Part shown: in pieces, positions 1-8,487 of the stretch | Layout: every line of letters begins with the position of its first letter | Numbering within the stretch: position 1 is the stretch's first letter | Assembly (NCBI RefSeq): GCF_028767125.1 | Contig: NZ_JAKCWP010000009.1 | Coordinates: 121,040-185,039, forward strand | Source of the DNA: Chelativorans sp. YIM 93263 | GTDB taxonomy: Bacteria > Pseudomonadota > Alphaproteobacteria > Rhizobiales > Rhizobiaceae | DNA length: 64,000 nucleotides | Direction: 5' to 3' | Made by a program: the position numbers and the translations under genes | Notes under the pieces: model-generated | Seen by the model: only the letters and a program-made list of their open reading frames with translations | What the model was told of the DNA's origin: nothing | The model's database searches: none

Positions 1-60
1 GAGGAAATGCAGGCGGCGGTGGACGAGATTCATCAGAAGGTCGGCAATCCCTGTCCTTAG
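1..60 (+). CDS. C-terminal end of an upstream gene (partial)
   Basis: An open frame enters from the window edge and ends at TAG 58-60, giving the last 19 residues (EEMQAAVDEIHQKVGNPCP). The composition is coding-like and the hydrolase gene follows 77 bases later on the same strand. The fragment is too short to assign a family. Confidence 0.45.
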   Translation, partial: EEMQAAVDEIHQKVGNPCP

Positions 61-137
61 GCGTGTCGGAAAACGCCTCCCTCCTTCGTCCTTGGGGCAT
101 CGAAGCCGGCAGACGCCGGAGAAAGAGGGAGACTAAG

Positions 138-1073
138 ATGTTTACAAAAACGCTGATCGCCATGATCACGGCAGCCGCAGCCATTTCCGCCATGCCAGCG
201 GCTATCGCGCAGGACGGGGAGACCACAACGGACACGCAAGCAGCCAAGAGCGGTTATATCGAAGCTAACGGCCTCGATTATTATTACGAGGTTCACGGCG
301 CGGGCGAGCCGCTGCTACTTTTGCACGGTGGGCTCGGAACCACCGACATGTTCGACGCCGTTCTGCCAGCGCTCACCGCTGAACGCGAGGTGATCGCCGT
401 AGACCTTCACGGCCATGGGCGCACAGTGCTCGGTGATCGCGATATCGATTTGATCGACATGGGCAATGACATGTCCGTGATTCTGAACGAACTCGGCTAT
501 GACAAGGTCGACGCCATGGGCTACTCCATGGGCGGGGGCGTGGCGTTCCGGCTCGCGGTGCAGCACCCGGAGATGGTGCGCCGGCTGGTGCTGGTTTCCA
601 CCGGTTTTGCGCGCGACGGCTTCTATCCGGGAATTCTGGAACAGCAGGCCCAGGTTGCCGCGGATATGGCCGAGATGATGAAAAATACGCCCATGTACCA
701 GTCCTATGCCGCGGTCGCGCCGCATCCGGAAGATTTCCCCAAGCTGCTCGACAGCATGGGTGCGCTGATGAGCAAGCCCTATAATTGGGCCGAGGACGTG
801 AAAACGCTGAAAATGCCGGTGATGCTCGTCTATGGCGACAGCGACATGTATCGTCCGGAGCATATAGTTGAATTTTATCAGTTTCTCGGCGGCGGTTTGC
901 GGGATGCCGGCTGGCAGCGCGAGCACATGTCGAAAAATCGCCTGGCGATCCTACCGAACCTGACCCACTATGACATCTTTCTCGCGCCCCAACTGACAGA
1001 CACTGTGCTTTCGTTCCTGATGAGTGAGAGCACCGTAAAGAGCTGGGCCGAGCAGGTGGAGGAGGGGCGGTAG
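138..1073 (+). CDS. exported alpha/beta hydrolase
   Basis: A 311-residue alpha/beta-fold hydrolase. The chosen ATG has an AGAGGGAG ribosome site just upstream and opens with an N-terminal signal peptide (about residues 1-24, hydrophobic core ending AIA-Q), so export to the periplasm is likely. The fold signatures are the oxyanion stretch LLLLHGG, the nucleophile elbow GYSMGG (Ser130), an acid in YGDSD (Asp234 or Asp236) and the late histidine in LTHYD (His277). The triad is therefore complete. The substrate cannot be read from sequence; the family includes esterases, epoxide hydrolases and C-C bond hydrolases. An in-frame extension upstream to base 63 lacks a ribosome site and would bury the signal peptide. 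Confidence 0.88.
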   Translation: MFTKTLIAMITAAAAISAMPAAIAQDGETTTDTQAAKSGYIEANGLDYYYEVHGAGEPLLLLHGGLGTTDMFDAVLPALTAEREVIAVDLHGHGRTVLGDRDIDLIDMGNDMSVILNELGYDKVDAMGYSMGGGVAFRLAVQHPEMVRRLVLVSTGFARDGFYPGILEQQAQVAADMAEMMKNTPMYQSYAAVAPHPEDFPKLLDSMGALMSKPYNWAEDVKTLKMPVMLVYGDSDMYRPEHIVEFYQFLGGGLRDAGWQREHMSKNRLAILPNLTHYDIFLAPQLTDTVLSFLMSESTVKSWAEQVEEGR

Positions 1074-1094
1074 ACGTCGCCGCGACAGAGTGCC

Positions 1095-1241
1095 GTCATT
1101 GGCGGCAATCCAACCCGATTTAGCGCCTTTCCCGACCAGCCCGAGGACGAAACCCTGATCGCGGAGACGCTCTCGGTGTTCGCTGAACTGGTGAAGGCCG
1201 GTAAAATCCGACACTTCGGTCTTTCGAACGAAAGTTCGTGA
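1095..1241 (+). pseudogene. aldo/keto reductase fragment (Tas/YghZ-like)
   Basis: The plus-strand frame reads ETLIAETLSVFAELVKAGKI followed by RHFGLSNESS, which is the beta-strand 6/7 region of Tas-type aldo/keto reductases (normally ...GKIRxIGxSNExxWG). The frame ends in TGA at 1239-1241, exactly where the family has the Trp codon TGG, and in-frame codons GMMR follow. No N-terminal barrel or catalytic Tyr/Lys region is present upstream. This is a truncated remnant about 48 codons long, lying between the hydrolase and the NTF2-like gene. Confidence 0.7.
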
Positions 1242-1326
1242 GGGATGATGCGCAGTGGGGTACCGCTCAACCGCCGGCTGTGGAACACTGGTGCCGTCCC
1301 TGTCGAGCTTTACGAGGAGAAGCAGC

Positions 1327-1755
1327 ATGAGCGATGAAGACGCAATCGAAAAGGTGCTGAGGACCTTACTGAAGGGCTTCGCCGAGCGCGACGCCGAAGT
1401 CCTGCGCGACGTCTATGTCGAGGATGCGGACTGGACCAATGCCTTCGGGCGCACGCTCTCCGGGCGCGAGGCCATCGTCGATTATCTCAAGGAGCTGTTC
1501 GCCGATCCGAATTTCGCCCAGGGCGAGATCGTCGCCGAGCCGGAAATCTCCGTGCGGCCGGTGGGCGAGGACACGGTGGCGGTGAAGACTTATACCCAGG
1601 TAAAAGGGCAGGGCACCGTCGAGGGCGGAACGCTGCCAGTACGGCACAATCATTCGCTGAAGTTGCTGGCGCGCCAGCCGGACGAAAGCTGGAAGGTTGT
1701 CTCGGAAATTTACATGGACGCGCGCCAGGAGGTGACGCACGTCCATCCCGAGTGA
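1327..1755 (+). CDS. NTF2-like protein, SgcJ/EcaC (DUF4440-like) family
   Basis: A 142-residue cytosolic protein. ATG 1327 is preceded by GAGGAG; the longer in-frame extension to 1255 runs through aldo/keto reductase debris and is rejected. The pattern is typical of the NTF2-like cone fold: a helix (AIEKVLRTLLKGFAERD), then YVEDADWTNAFGRTLSGREAI and a beta-rich C-terminal half with WKVVSEIYMDAR. Such proteins bind or turn over small hydrophobic ligands, or act as snoaL-like accessory enzymes; no specific reaction can be assigned. No signal peptide is present. It is followed convergently by the PfpI gene 11 bases away. Confidence 0.8.
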   Translation: MSDEDAIEKVLRTLLKGFAERDAEVLRDVYVEDADWTNAFGRTLSGREAIVDYLKELFADPNFAQGEIVAEPEISVRPVGEDTVAVKTYTQVKGQGTVEGGTLPVRHNHSLKLLARQPDESWKVVSEIYMDARQEVTHVHPE

Positions 1756-1765
1756 GGCCGTAGGG

Positions 1766-2326
1766 TCAGGCGGCGCGGCGCTCGTGCCGGCCTTCGCGGA
1801 TTTCCTCGCTCAGCTTTTCGCAGAAGGGATCGAGATCGCCGGGATGACGGCCGGTGACGAGGCCCTGGTCGGTGACGACCTCGCTGTTCTCCCACCTGCC
1901 GCCGGCGTTCATCACGTCCGTCTTGACCGAGTTATAGGAGGTGAGGCGGCGATCTTTAACAATTCCGGCCTCGATGAGTACCCAGGGGGCATGACAGATC
2001 GCGCCGACGACCTTGTTGTCGTCCCAGAAGCTCTTGACGAAGTCCAACGCCTTTTGCTCAACGCGCAGAAGATCTGGATTGATCTGACCGCCCGGCAGAA
2101 CAATGGCGTCGTAATCCTGCGGACTGACGTCATCGAGCGTTTTATCAACCGGGACCGGCCGGCCCCAATCCGTCTTGTCCCAGCCCTTTATCTGGCCGGG
2201 TTCCAGCGAGACCACGTCCACTTCCGCGCCTGCCCCGCGCAATTTCTCGAGCGGTACCTCCAGTTCCGATTGCTCGAAGCCGTGGGTCGCCAGAATGGCG
2301 ACGCGCTTGCCCGAAATGTCCTGCAT
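1766..2326 (-). CDS. PfpI/DJ-1 family protein (YhbO-like)
   Basis: A 186-residue class I glutamine-amidotransferase-like protein of the PfpI/DJ-1 group. An N-terminal Rossmann-like strand (KRVAILATHGFEQSELEVP) carries the conserved acidic residue of the active site, and the nucleophile elbow reads GAICHAPWVLIEAG with the catalytic Cys. Length and motif spacing fit YhbO/PfpI proteins, which are linked to stress resistance and to disputed glyoxalase or deglycase activities. The protein is cytosolic. The start is preceded by a purine-rich stretch (AATGGAGAAAAG). It is transcribed divergently from the GH25 lipoprotein gene. Confidence 0.9.
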   Translation of the reverse strand: MQDISGKRVAILATHGFEQSELEVPLEKLRGAGAEVDVVSLEPGQIKGWDKTDWGRPVPVDKTLDDVSPQDYDAIVLPGGQINPDLLRVEQKALDFVKSFWDDNKVVGAICHAPWVLIEAGIVKDRRLTSYNSVKTDVMNAGGRWENSEVVTDQGLVTGRHPGDLDPFCEKLSEEIREGRHERRAA

Positions 2327-2512
2327 GACTTTTCTCCATTGTTGGGATGTCTCCCAACTGAGGAAGGAGCGGTCAGTTCCCCATGCGCGCGGCGGCGAAA
2401 TTAACGAATCGATTCAAACTTTATTGGCAACTCTGCGCTAACGATGACGGCTTATCCGCTGCAAGGCATCATCGCGCCTTCGCGCTGTCTCGTTACCCGC
2501 GTACAGGTCGCC

Positions 2513-3484
2513 ATGCGAATATCCGTGATTGCATTCATTCTTCTGGCTAGCCTGGCTGTTGCCGGCTGCTCGGCCCGATCGGGCGTCGATGCTCTGGAAA
2601 GCGTGAATACATCGCCGGAGGTCACAAGTTCCATCGCCACGGTGGACGCTGCTGTCGCGGCAGGAAACGTAAACGTCGAGCAGATCATACAGATGACTGC
2701 ACTTGCCGAGCCCGAGCACCTGAATGCACCGGCACTGGAGCAGGTGGCGATGCGTGTGCCGCCGGCTCCCGCTACCCGGTCGCAGTCAAACAAGATCTAT
2801 AAGCAACGTTTCAGCGACGCGCATCCGGTGAATTTCGGTAAGGTGACGCCGCAGCACCATCCTGTCCACGGCGTCGATGTCTCGCGCTGGCAGGGCGAGA
2901 TCGATTGGCAGGAGCTGCGCCGGCAGGGCGCGAACTTCGCCTATATCAAGGCGACCGACGGGGGCGACCATGTCGACCCGATGTTCAGGAAGAACTGGGA
3001 AGCCGCGCACCAGGCAGGCATCAAGCGCGGCGCCTATCACTTCTTCTATTGGTGCCGCACGGCTGCCGAGCAGGCCGACTGGTTCATCCGCAACGTGCCC
3101 AAGGTGAAGGGGGCGCTGCCGCCGGTGCTGGACGTGGAGTACAACCACCAATCCAACTGCAAGCGCCGCTGGTCGACAAAAGACGTTCGGGAAAAGATGC
3201 AGGTCTTCATGGACCGGTTGGAGCGACATTACGGGCAACGGCCGATCATCTATACCCCGCCCGATTTCTACGCCGACCATCTGAAAGGCGCGTTCCCAAA
3301 TCATCCTTTCTGGCTGCGCTCGGTGGCCGCGCATCCGTCAAAAGTCTATCCGGGGCGGGACTGGGTGTTCTGGCAGTATTCCGGCACGGGGCTGAGTCAG
3401 GGCGCCAACGGTCACATCGACCTCAACGTCTTCCGCGGCGATGAAAAAGCCTGGTGGCGCTGGGTGAACCAGGCAGCGGGTTGA
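2513..3484 (+). CDS. GH25 lysozyme-family lipoprotein
   Basis: A 323-residue protein beginning with a lipoprotein signal (MRISVIAFILLASLAVAGC), so it is probably lipid-anchored after cleavage before the Cys. After a linker of about 100 residues, the glycoside hydrolase family 25 domain starts at HGVDVSRWQGEIDW (first catalytic Asp) and continues with ANFAYIKATDGG, GAYHFFYWC and VLDVEYN (acidic pair at the strand end), then YTPPDFY and WQYSGTG near the C-terminus. GH25 enzymes cleave the MurNAc-GlcNAc bond of peptidoglycan, so a cell-wall remodelling muramidase is likely. An upstream in-frame extension (to 2444) is unlikely because it would precede the lipobox signal. Confidence 0.9.
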   Translation: MRISVIAFILLASLAVAGCSARSGVDALESVNTSPEVTSSIATVDAAVAAGNVNVEQIIQMTALAEPEHLNAPALEQVAMRVPPAPATRSQSNKIYKQRFSDAHPVNFGKVTPQHHPVHGVDVSRWQGEIDWQELRRQGANFAYIKATDGGDHVDPMFRKNWEAAHQAGIKRGAYHFFYWCRTAAEQADWFIRNVPKVKGALPPVLDVEYNHQSNCKRRWSTKDVREKMQVFMDRLERHYGQRPIIYTPPDFYADHLKGAFPNHPFWLRSVAAHPSKVYPGRDWVFWQYSGTGLSQGANGHIDLNVFRGDEKAWWRWVNQAAG

Positions 3485-3527
3485 GGGTGCGTCCGTAGGC
3501 TAACCCTTTAGGACGCTGGAGGAAACG

Positions 3528-3992
3528 ATGTCGCAGGAAGGCTCTTTTGCGGTCCATGAACTGACCGATGACGACATGGACCTGTTCCGCAAATTGCTTG
3601 CCGTCTTCGGGCAGGCATTCGAGGAGCCGGAGACCTACACAAGCGCACAGCCCGGTACGGCCTACCTCCGCAAGCTGCTAGGCGGCGATCAGTTCATTGG
3701 CCTGGCCGCTATTGAAGACGATGCCGTTATCGGTGGGCTCGCGGCCTACGAACTCCAGAAGTTCGAGCAGGAACGGAGCGAAATTTATATTTACGACCTG
3801 GCCGTTCTCGCGCAGCATCGCCGCAAGGGTGTGGCAACCGCCCTTATCAACGCGCTCAGGTCCATAGGTGCGGCACGGGGTGCTTATGTCATCTTCGTTC
3901 AGGCCGATCCTCCGGACGCGCCTGCCGTTGCGCTCTATACCAAGCTCGGAGTGCGGGAGGACGTTCTGCATTTCGACATTCCCGTGGACTGA
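3528..3992 (+). CDS. AAC(3)-I-like aminoglycoside N-acetyltransferase
   Basis: A 154-residue GNAT acetyltransferase. ATG is preceded by TGGAGGAAACG. The acetyl-CoA motif A is DLAVLAQHRRKGVATALINA. Stretches KFEQERSEIYIYDLAV, GAYVIFVQAD, DAPAVALYTKLGVRE and HFDI match what is recalled of AAC(3)-Ia (gentamicin 3-N-acetyltransferase) closely in order and spacing. The protein would acetylate the 3-amino group of 2-deoxystreptamine antibiotics using acetyl-CoA in the cytosol. There is no integron attC site, cassette or insertion sequence next to it and its base composition is like its neighbours, so it looks like a resident chromosomal homologue. Whether it confers resistance cannot be judged from sequence. 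Confidence 0.8.
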   Translation: MSQEGSFAVHELTDDDMDLFRKLLAVFGQAFEEPETYTSAQPGTAYLRKLLGGDQFIGLAAIEDDAVIGGLAAYELQKFEQERSEIYIYDLAVLAQHRRKGVATALINALRSIGAARGAYVIFVQADPPDAPAVALYTKLGVREDVLHFDIPVD

Positions 3993-4007
3993 CCTGGCGA
4001 CGCGGCG

Positions 4008-4484
4008 TCACTCGACAAAAGCCGCGAGGTTGGCAAGCGTCGAGTTCAGGCCGGCGTCGTGATCTTCCTTTGAGATGCCGGTCGGGACGTTTTTGGCCGT
4101 AATCGTCACCTCCGTACCGCCCGGTACGGCGATGAGGCTCCACGTCATCGTCATCTCACCGGCAAACGCCGGATCGTCGGCCTCGAAGGTGATGGCCTGC
4201 ACGATGCGCTCGTTCTCGACCAGCTCGACGAAGCGCCCTTCGACAATGTCGGTGTCGTCCGATGTCTTGCCGGCACGGGACGGGTCGGGAGCCTCATAGA
4301 TCAGCGCTATGCGGAAGGCTCCGCCCGCGCGCGGCTCAAAGGCGAAAATCTCGCCCTTCATGCCGGTAGGCGGAAGCCATTCGACCAGCGCATCCGGGCT
4401 CACGAAGGCGCGGTAAGTGGCGCGGGGAGAAGCCTTGATGAGGAGAGAGGCGCGGTCTGTTCTTTTGGTCCCGTTGCCGGCCAT
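4008..4484 (-). CDS. SRPBCC (START/AHSA1-like) domain protein
   Basis: A 158-residue protein of the SRPBCC/AHSA1 fold. The start ATG at 4484 has an AAGAAAGAG stretch upstream; a longer frame to 4646 overlaps the MscS gene end and is rejected. Family features are the N-terminal strand (ASLLIKASPRATYRAFVSPDAL), WLPP, a central GGAFRIALIYE strand, GRFVELVENERIVQ, MTMTWSL, and a long C-terminal helix (DHDAGLNSTLANLAAFVE). Members bind hydrophobic ligands or act in stress responses. The gene is convergent with the acetyltransferase gene, 15 bases apart. Confidence 0.87.
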   Translation of the reverse strand: MAGNGTKRTDRASLLIKASPRATYRAFVSPDALVEWLPPTGMKGEIFAFEPRAGGAFRIALIYEAPDPSRAGKTSDDTDIVEGRFVELVENERIVQAITFEADDPAFAGEMTMTWSLIAVPGGTEVTITAKNVPTGISKEDHDAGLNSTLANLAAFVE

Positions 4485-4560
4485 GGCGGTGGCTCTTTCT
4501 TGCGCCCGTGAATCAGGCAACTGTACTGCAGTAAGGCGGGCGACACGAGCGTAGGAGGGC

Positions 4561-6252
4561 TCAATCGCTCGGTGGAGGCGAGGAATCTTCCTTGTCCTTC
4601 GATTCCAACAGATGGCGCTTCCGGGGCAGGTAGATTCCTCGGTCAAGGTCCCTGAGGTAAGCGATCAGCGCCTCCTTCACCTCGTTGTGCAGGTACCAGC
4701 AGGAGAAGGAATCCGTACCCGAAATCCAGATCCACAGCACGGCGGTCTCGCCGGTGACTTCGGCCATCTCCACCAGCGGCCTGTCGTCCGTCGAGCGCGG
4801 GTCTCCTTCGACGACCTCCACGACCTTCGCCCGAATCTTGTCGACGTCGATTCGGTAGTCGACTGGAAGCTTGATGATCCGCTTCACCGCTTCGCCGTCC
4901 TTCGAAAAATTCTCCAGCGGTCGGGCGATGAACTCCGAATGCGGCACGATCAGCCGCGTGTTGGTATATGTATGGAGGATCGTATGAGCGAAGGAGATGT
5001 CCTCGACCGTCGCCCAATGCCCGTCGAAGAGAATGATATCGCCAATGCGAACGGGGTCGGTCATTGCGATCTGCAGACCGGATACCAGGTTTCCCAGCAG
5101 CGGGCGCGCCGCGATGGCCACCAGAACACCGAGCGCGCCCGCCGAAGCGAGAACGGAGATTCCGAAATTTTCGAAAAGGCCCACCCGCATCAACACGTAG
5201 CCGATGCTCAGAAGGGCGATGGCAACGAGCGCCAGCCGCCGCGCGATATAGGTGGTTGTCTTGGTGCGTCGGTTTTCCGGATCGTCTACTGCAAGCGATA
5301 CCACATAGCGTTCGCTCAGCCTCAACGTGATGAAGCCGACTGCCCGCACGAGCAGCCAGGCTCCCGCCGTCAGCGCCACGCCCTCGGAGATTACGTCGAG
5401 ATAGGCTGCCACCGGTCCGGTCAGCAGGAACAGATGCCCCGTTCCGGCGCGAAATGCGAGTGCGCTCGTCAATATGGCGAACGGCCAGGCGAGCTTTCGT
5501 GTTTTCCGCCCTCGCGTCGGCCTCAGGCGCCTAGCGAACCAACGTACCAGATAATGGACAATGGAGCCGACAAAGAGAGCAGCCAGGAACAGAACGGTGG
5601 CGGCCGACCATTCCCAGACCGAAGGCTCGCCGAGCGTCCGGAGGCGTTCTCTCAAGGGTATCCAGCGGCTGAGGAGGCCGGGCTCGATCTCACGGAAGAT
5701 CGCATCCACCCGCTCCACGGCAAAGGGCGAGAAAAGCCAGGCGGGTTCCTCTTCACCGGACCGGTAGCGCTGGATGCTGAAGGGGATTGGCCGTCCCTCC
5801 AGACGGACTTCGCCCAGTTCCACCGAGCGTCGGCTGTAGGGGCCGACCGACTGCTGAAGACCCGGCAGGACACGGGCGTCGGGCTGGTCGGGCAGTTCGC
5901 TCCAATCGATCAAACCGTACCGCCTCAGGACAAACGCCATCTTGAGGGCAAGATCGGGCCCCCGTTCGGCCTGCTGGTCGACGGGGATTGCATTCAGATT
6001 GAGAGCATGTGCGGCTCTGGCGAAATCCTGATTGCGGATTGCATTGAGGAAGGACTCGACGGCGGCACGGGGCGTGTCGAGGCGCAGCGGATCACTGAGA
6101 TCCGGCAGCCCTTCATTGATCGCCTCGACCTCGAACGCCAGCGACGACTCTTGTTCCCCTCCATTCTGGGCGAGAGCTACCGCCGATAGCGCCAGGGAGC
6201 AGAGGGCGAAGGCAGCTAAAACGAGAAAACGGCGCACGCGCTCCAGCCTCAT
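4561..6252 (-). CDS. MscS-family mechanosensitive ion channel
   Basis: A 563-residue inner-membrane channel. The chosen start gives a signal-like N-terminus (RFLVLAAFALCSLALSAVALAQ); an upstream in-frame ATG at 6303 has no ribosome site. A periplasmic domain of about 200 residues is followed by several membrane helices. The MscS core begins near SVLASAGALGVLVAIAARPL (pore helix), then the beta-domain (MTDPVRIGDIILFDGHWATVEDI, IVPHSEFIARPLENFS) and a cytosolic C-terminal domain. Such channels release solutes on hypo-osmotic shock. The large N-terminal extension sets it apart from the 286-residue E. coli MscS. Confidence 0.9.
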   Translation of the reverse strand: MRLERVRRFLVLAAFALCSLALSAVALAQNGGEQESSLAFEVEAINEGLPDLSDPLRLDTPRAAVESFLNAIRNQDFARAAHALNLNAIPVDQQAERGPDLALKMAFVLRRYGLIDWSELPDQPDARVLPGLQQSVGPYSRRSVELGEVRLEGRPIPFSIQRYRSGEEEPAWLFSPFAVERVDAIFREIEPGLLSRWIPLRERLRTLGEPSVWEWSAATVLFLAALFVGSIVHYLVRWFARRLRPTRGRKTRKLAWPFAILTSALAFRAGTGHLFLLTGPVAAYLDVISEGVALTAGAWLLVRAVGFITLRLSERYVVSLAVDDPENRRTKTTTYIARRLALVAIALLSIGYVLMRVGLFENFGISVLASAGALGVLVAIAARPLLGNLVSGLQIAMTDPVRIGDIILFDGHWATVEDISFAHTILHTYTNTRLIVPHSEFIARPLENFSKDGEAVKRIIKLPVDYRIDVDKIRAKVVEVVEGDPRSTDDRPLVEMAEVTGETAVLWIWISGTDSFSCWYLHNEVKEALIAYLRDLDRGIYLPRKRHLLESKDKEDSSPPPSD

Positions 6253-6430
6253 AGTTTCTGCTGAAACAAGGGGTAACGCGGCGGTGATGCGCCCGTTCCG
6301 CATGAACTTGCGGGGAGGGTGGAGGGAGGGCCTGCCTACGTCCCGCAGGAGTGTTGAAATCGCCGCAACGGCGAGCGGATGGCTCGTCGGTGAGTTCCAC
6401 CAACATTCGGCTATAATCGAATGAAGGCGG

Positions 6431-6723
6431 CTCCTCCCGGAAAGCTACTTGTCGATACCCCCAAAATTCCCGGCGATCTACAAGGCCGAGGCGCAAGGCG
6501 GTGTGGACTTCCTCAACAAACTCAGGGGCAAAGATGACCTGGACTGGACCTTTCTTTCGCCTTCAGCCGCCTTTGTCCCCGGTGGGCGCACTGGCACCTT
6601 CCGCCTGGACAAGGACCAGCTCCTGACCAACGAGAACGGCAGCAGCATCTCCTTTGAAGATTTTGCCATTGCTCTCGCGGACGAAATCGAGACGTCCGGC
6701 AGCGTTTCACCGTAGGCTACTAA
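6431..6723 (+). pseudogene. frameshifted C-terminal remnant of an NAD(P)-binding (SDR-like) protein
   Basis: Three short reading frames join into one recognisable C-terminal half of an atypical SDR/NAD(P)H-binding protein (YwnB/COG2910-like). PGKLLVDTP comes first, then KFPAIYKAEA to FLSPSAAFVPGGRTGTFRL and SISFEDFAIALADEIE in a second frame, then RFTVGY and TAA 6721-6723 in a third. Two single-base shifts (near 6460 and near 6700) are therefore required. The Rossmann N-terminus is absent. The middle frame could be read as an 88-residue ORF (6449-6715), but that reading loses the family's ends. Confidence 0.72.
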
Positions 6724-6823
6724 GCCCCAACCCTAAGCCTCAAAAATTGTGTGCGGCGGCTTGCTCGCAGCACCTTTGCACTACGCACCCTGCCTACGAA
6801 GGAGGCCAACGGCAGCTTTTTGT

Positions 6824-6840
6824 ACCTCGCCTCGCGAGGT
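6824..6840. repeat. perfect 7-bp inverted repeat
   Basis: ACCTCGC-ctc-GCGAGGT is a perfect inverted repeat 108 bases upstream of the DUF983 gene, in a 220-base non-coding stretch. It could be an operator or a weak hairpin. There is no T-run to make it an intrinsic terminator. Confidence 0.3.
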
Positions 6841-6947
6841 GCGAATGTGTCGCGCGACAAGCCAATGGCCATTTGGTCAAAAAATCCTAGCTATCATTCA
6901 AAGGATCGTATCACCCATTCAAGAGTTGGCCAGTGCAGGTTCCCCAA

Positions 6948-7376
6948 ATGAGCCATGGACACAACGAGACACAGGTTCCGGCGGTAACAGGCATCCGAGG
7001 GAAGTGCCCACGGTGCCAAGAAGGCGACCTGTTCGAAGGCTTTCTCAAGCTCGCTCCAAAGTGCAAGGTTTGCGGTCTTGACTTCAGCTTTGCCGATCCT
7101 GCGGACGGGCCCGCCTTCTTCGCAATGAGCATTGCTGCGGTACCCGCACTTGCTTTCGCTCTCTGGTTCCAGTTCACCTTCGAACCACCCATATGGGGCC
7201 ATATGTTTACAACATTGCCGCTGACCGTCGGCGCATGCGTGCTGCTGCTAAGGCCGTTAAAGGGGTGGCTCGTCTGCTCCCAGTATTATCACAAGGCCGA
7301 AGAAGGTGTCATTGACCGTGAGTGGCATACCGCTGAGGCGCGTCGCCGGAAAAACGAAGGCTCCGGAAGCCATTGA
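6948..7376 (+). CDS. DUF983 family membrane protein
   Basis: A 142-residue protein with the DUF983 pattern: a zinc-ribbon-like N-terminal half (GKCPRCQEGDLFEGFLKLAP then CKVCGLDFSFADPADGPAFF) followed by two hydrophobic helices (FAMSIAAVPALAFALWFQF and PLTVGACVLLLRPLKGW). Alphaproteobacterial members are often found near cytochrome oxidase assembly genes, but none is present here and the function is unknown. A GTG codon five codons upstream is an alternative start. Confidence 0.87.
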   Translation: MSHGHNETQVPAVTGIRGKCPRCQEGDLFEGFLKLAPKCKVCGLDFSFADPADGPAFFAMSIAAVPALAFALWFQFTFEPPIWGHMFTTLPLTVGACVLLLRPLKGWLVCSQYYHKAEEGVIDREWHTAEARRRKNEGSGSH

Positions 7377-7652
7377 TCCCACTGTAGTTCTGTAGCCTGC
7401 CACAATTCGCGACCCAAAGTCCCTTACTTCACGGACCTAAAGTTCCATACCTGGACCGCCAGAAAGGGGATAACGAGGTCGGTCTGTGCGAAGAGAGGGT
7501 GGTAAGTATACGTCACCAAGTGGCAGTTAAATGCCCGGTGAATACAGACACGAGGAGAGCAATGCCGTGCACAGGCGCGATTAACGATTACTTCAACTCG
7601 TGCTGGACAGCCTGACACTGCGCGCTAGTATTGCTGGGCAAGGAGAGCTTCT

Positions 7653-7865
7653 ATGATCTCACAGATCGTCACCGTACTTCGTCCCGTTTGCGTAGCTGCG
7701 ACAATCGCACTCGCGGTCGTCTTGATTCTCTGTTTCTGGGGCTGGGAAGTTGTGTCTTGGGAAACGTTCTGGAAGTTGTTCTTCTCCTACGTCGCTCTTA
7801 TGGTGGCTTCTACGTTGATTTGTTATATTGACGATCCTGCCCGACTCTCTGGCCGGCAGCAGTAG
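7653..7865 (+). CDS. small membrane protein, hypothetical
   Basis: A 70-residue ORF with a strong ribosome site (AAGGAG, eight bases before ATG). It encodes two hydrophobic helices (VCVAATIALAVVLILCFWGW and LFFSYVALMVASTLICYI), so it is probably an inner-membrane protein. No family is recognised. It lies in the AT-richer stretch between DUF983 and the transposition genes. Confidence 0.55.
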   Translation: MISQIVTVLRPVCVAATIALAVVLILCFWGWEVVSWETFWKLFFSYVALMVASTLICYIDDPARLSGRQQ

Positions 7866-8196
7866 CACCATCGTCCGTTGTCGGGACGGGAATGACCTCA
7901 AGATTCAGTTCGGAACTTAGGCTCCTAGAGTCTGAACTTTGGGTCTCCCACCCCACCAACCCTGTGAAGGCGGGCATAGTTTGTCCCAAACTCACATATA
8001 AGTAACTGAAATCGTTAGATGTGAGTTGAAAAGCGGCAATGTGGTTTGTCCGCAATGGCAGCTTGGCGATGTCCCAAAACATCGGAGTGAGATTGGGGGT
8101 CCGTTCAATATGGATGAAACTGCTGGAATACAATTTGAGGCTTGCCGCCGGCCGTTTTACGATTTCGAATGAAATGGGCCGTTTCGAGCTAGCAAG
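7866..8196. other. non-coding or undetermined stretch
   Basis: About 330 bases of AT-rich DNA. Short frames on both strands (7810-8133 minus, 8039-8293 plus) have no ribosome site or recognisable protein pattern. Nothing further can be supported. Confidence 0.4.
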
Positions 8197-8487
8197 ATGT
8201 ATGTCGATGAGCGAAGCAACATCGAAAACTTTATCGTACCAACTCTCAAACTGCGTATGGAGATGGGGTGGATTGGCCCCGTTGAGAGGCTGATCAATTT
8301 CTACATGCCAACTATTCGAAAAATTTGTTCCGAGGAAACAATTTCTATTTTTGAAGAAGCAAAATTATGGCTCGAACGTGCCATCGAGCATGAGCGTATA
8401 CACGGAAAAAATAGCCTACTGAACTACGATCATCCGGTTTGCAGGAGAGCGTTAAAACGTATCGAGAAGAGTTCACATTCTCATTGA
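8197..8487 (+). CDS. hypothetical helical protein
   Basis: A 96-residue ORF rich in charged helix-forming residues (SIFEEAKLWLERAIEHERIHG). It uses more A/T at third positions than the flanking genes, suggesting acquisition. The ribosome site is weak and its last 15 bases overlap the opposing gene at 8473-8850. No family is recognised. Confidence 0.4.
   Translation: MYVDERSNIENFIVPTLKLRMEMGWIGPVERLINFYMPTIRKICSEETISIFEEAKLWLERAIEHERIHGKNSLLNYDHPVCRRALKRIEKSSHSH

Noticed and set aside
4612..6189. 525-codon plus-strand ORF opposite the MscS gene
   Set aside because: Composition is that of a reverse-strand shadow (His/Arg/Gln rich), with no protein family pattern.
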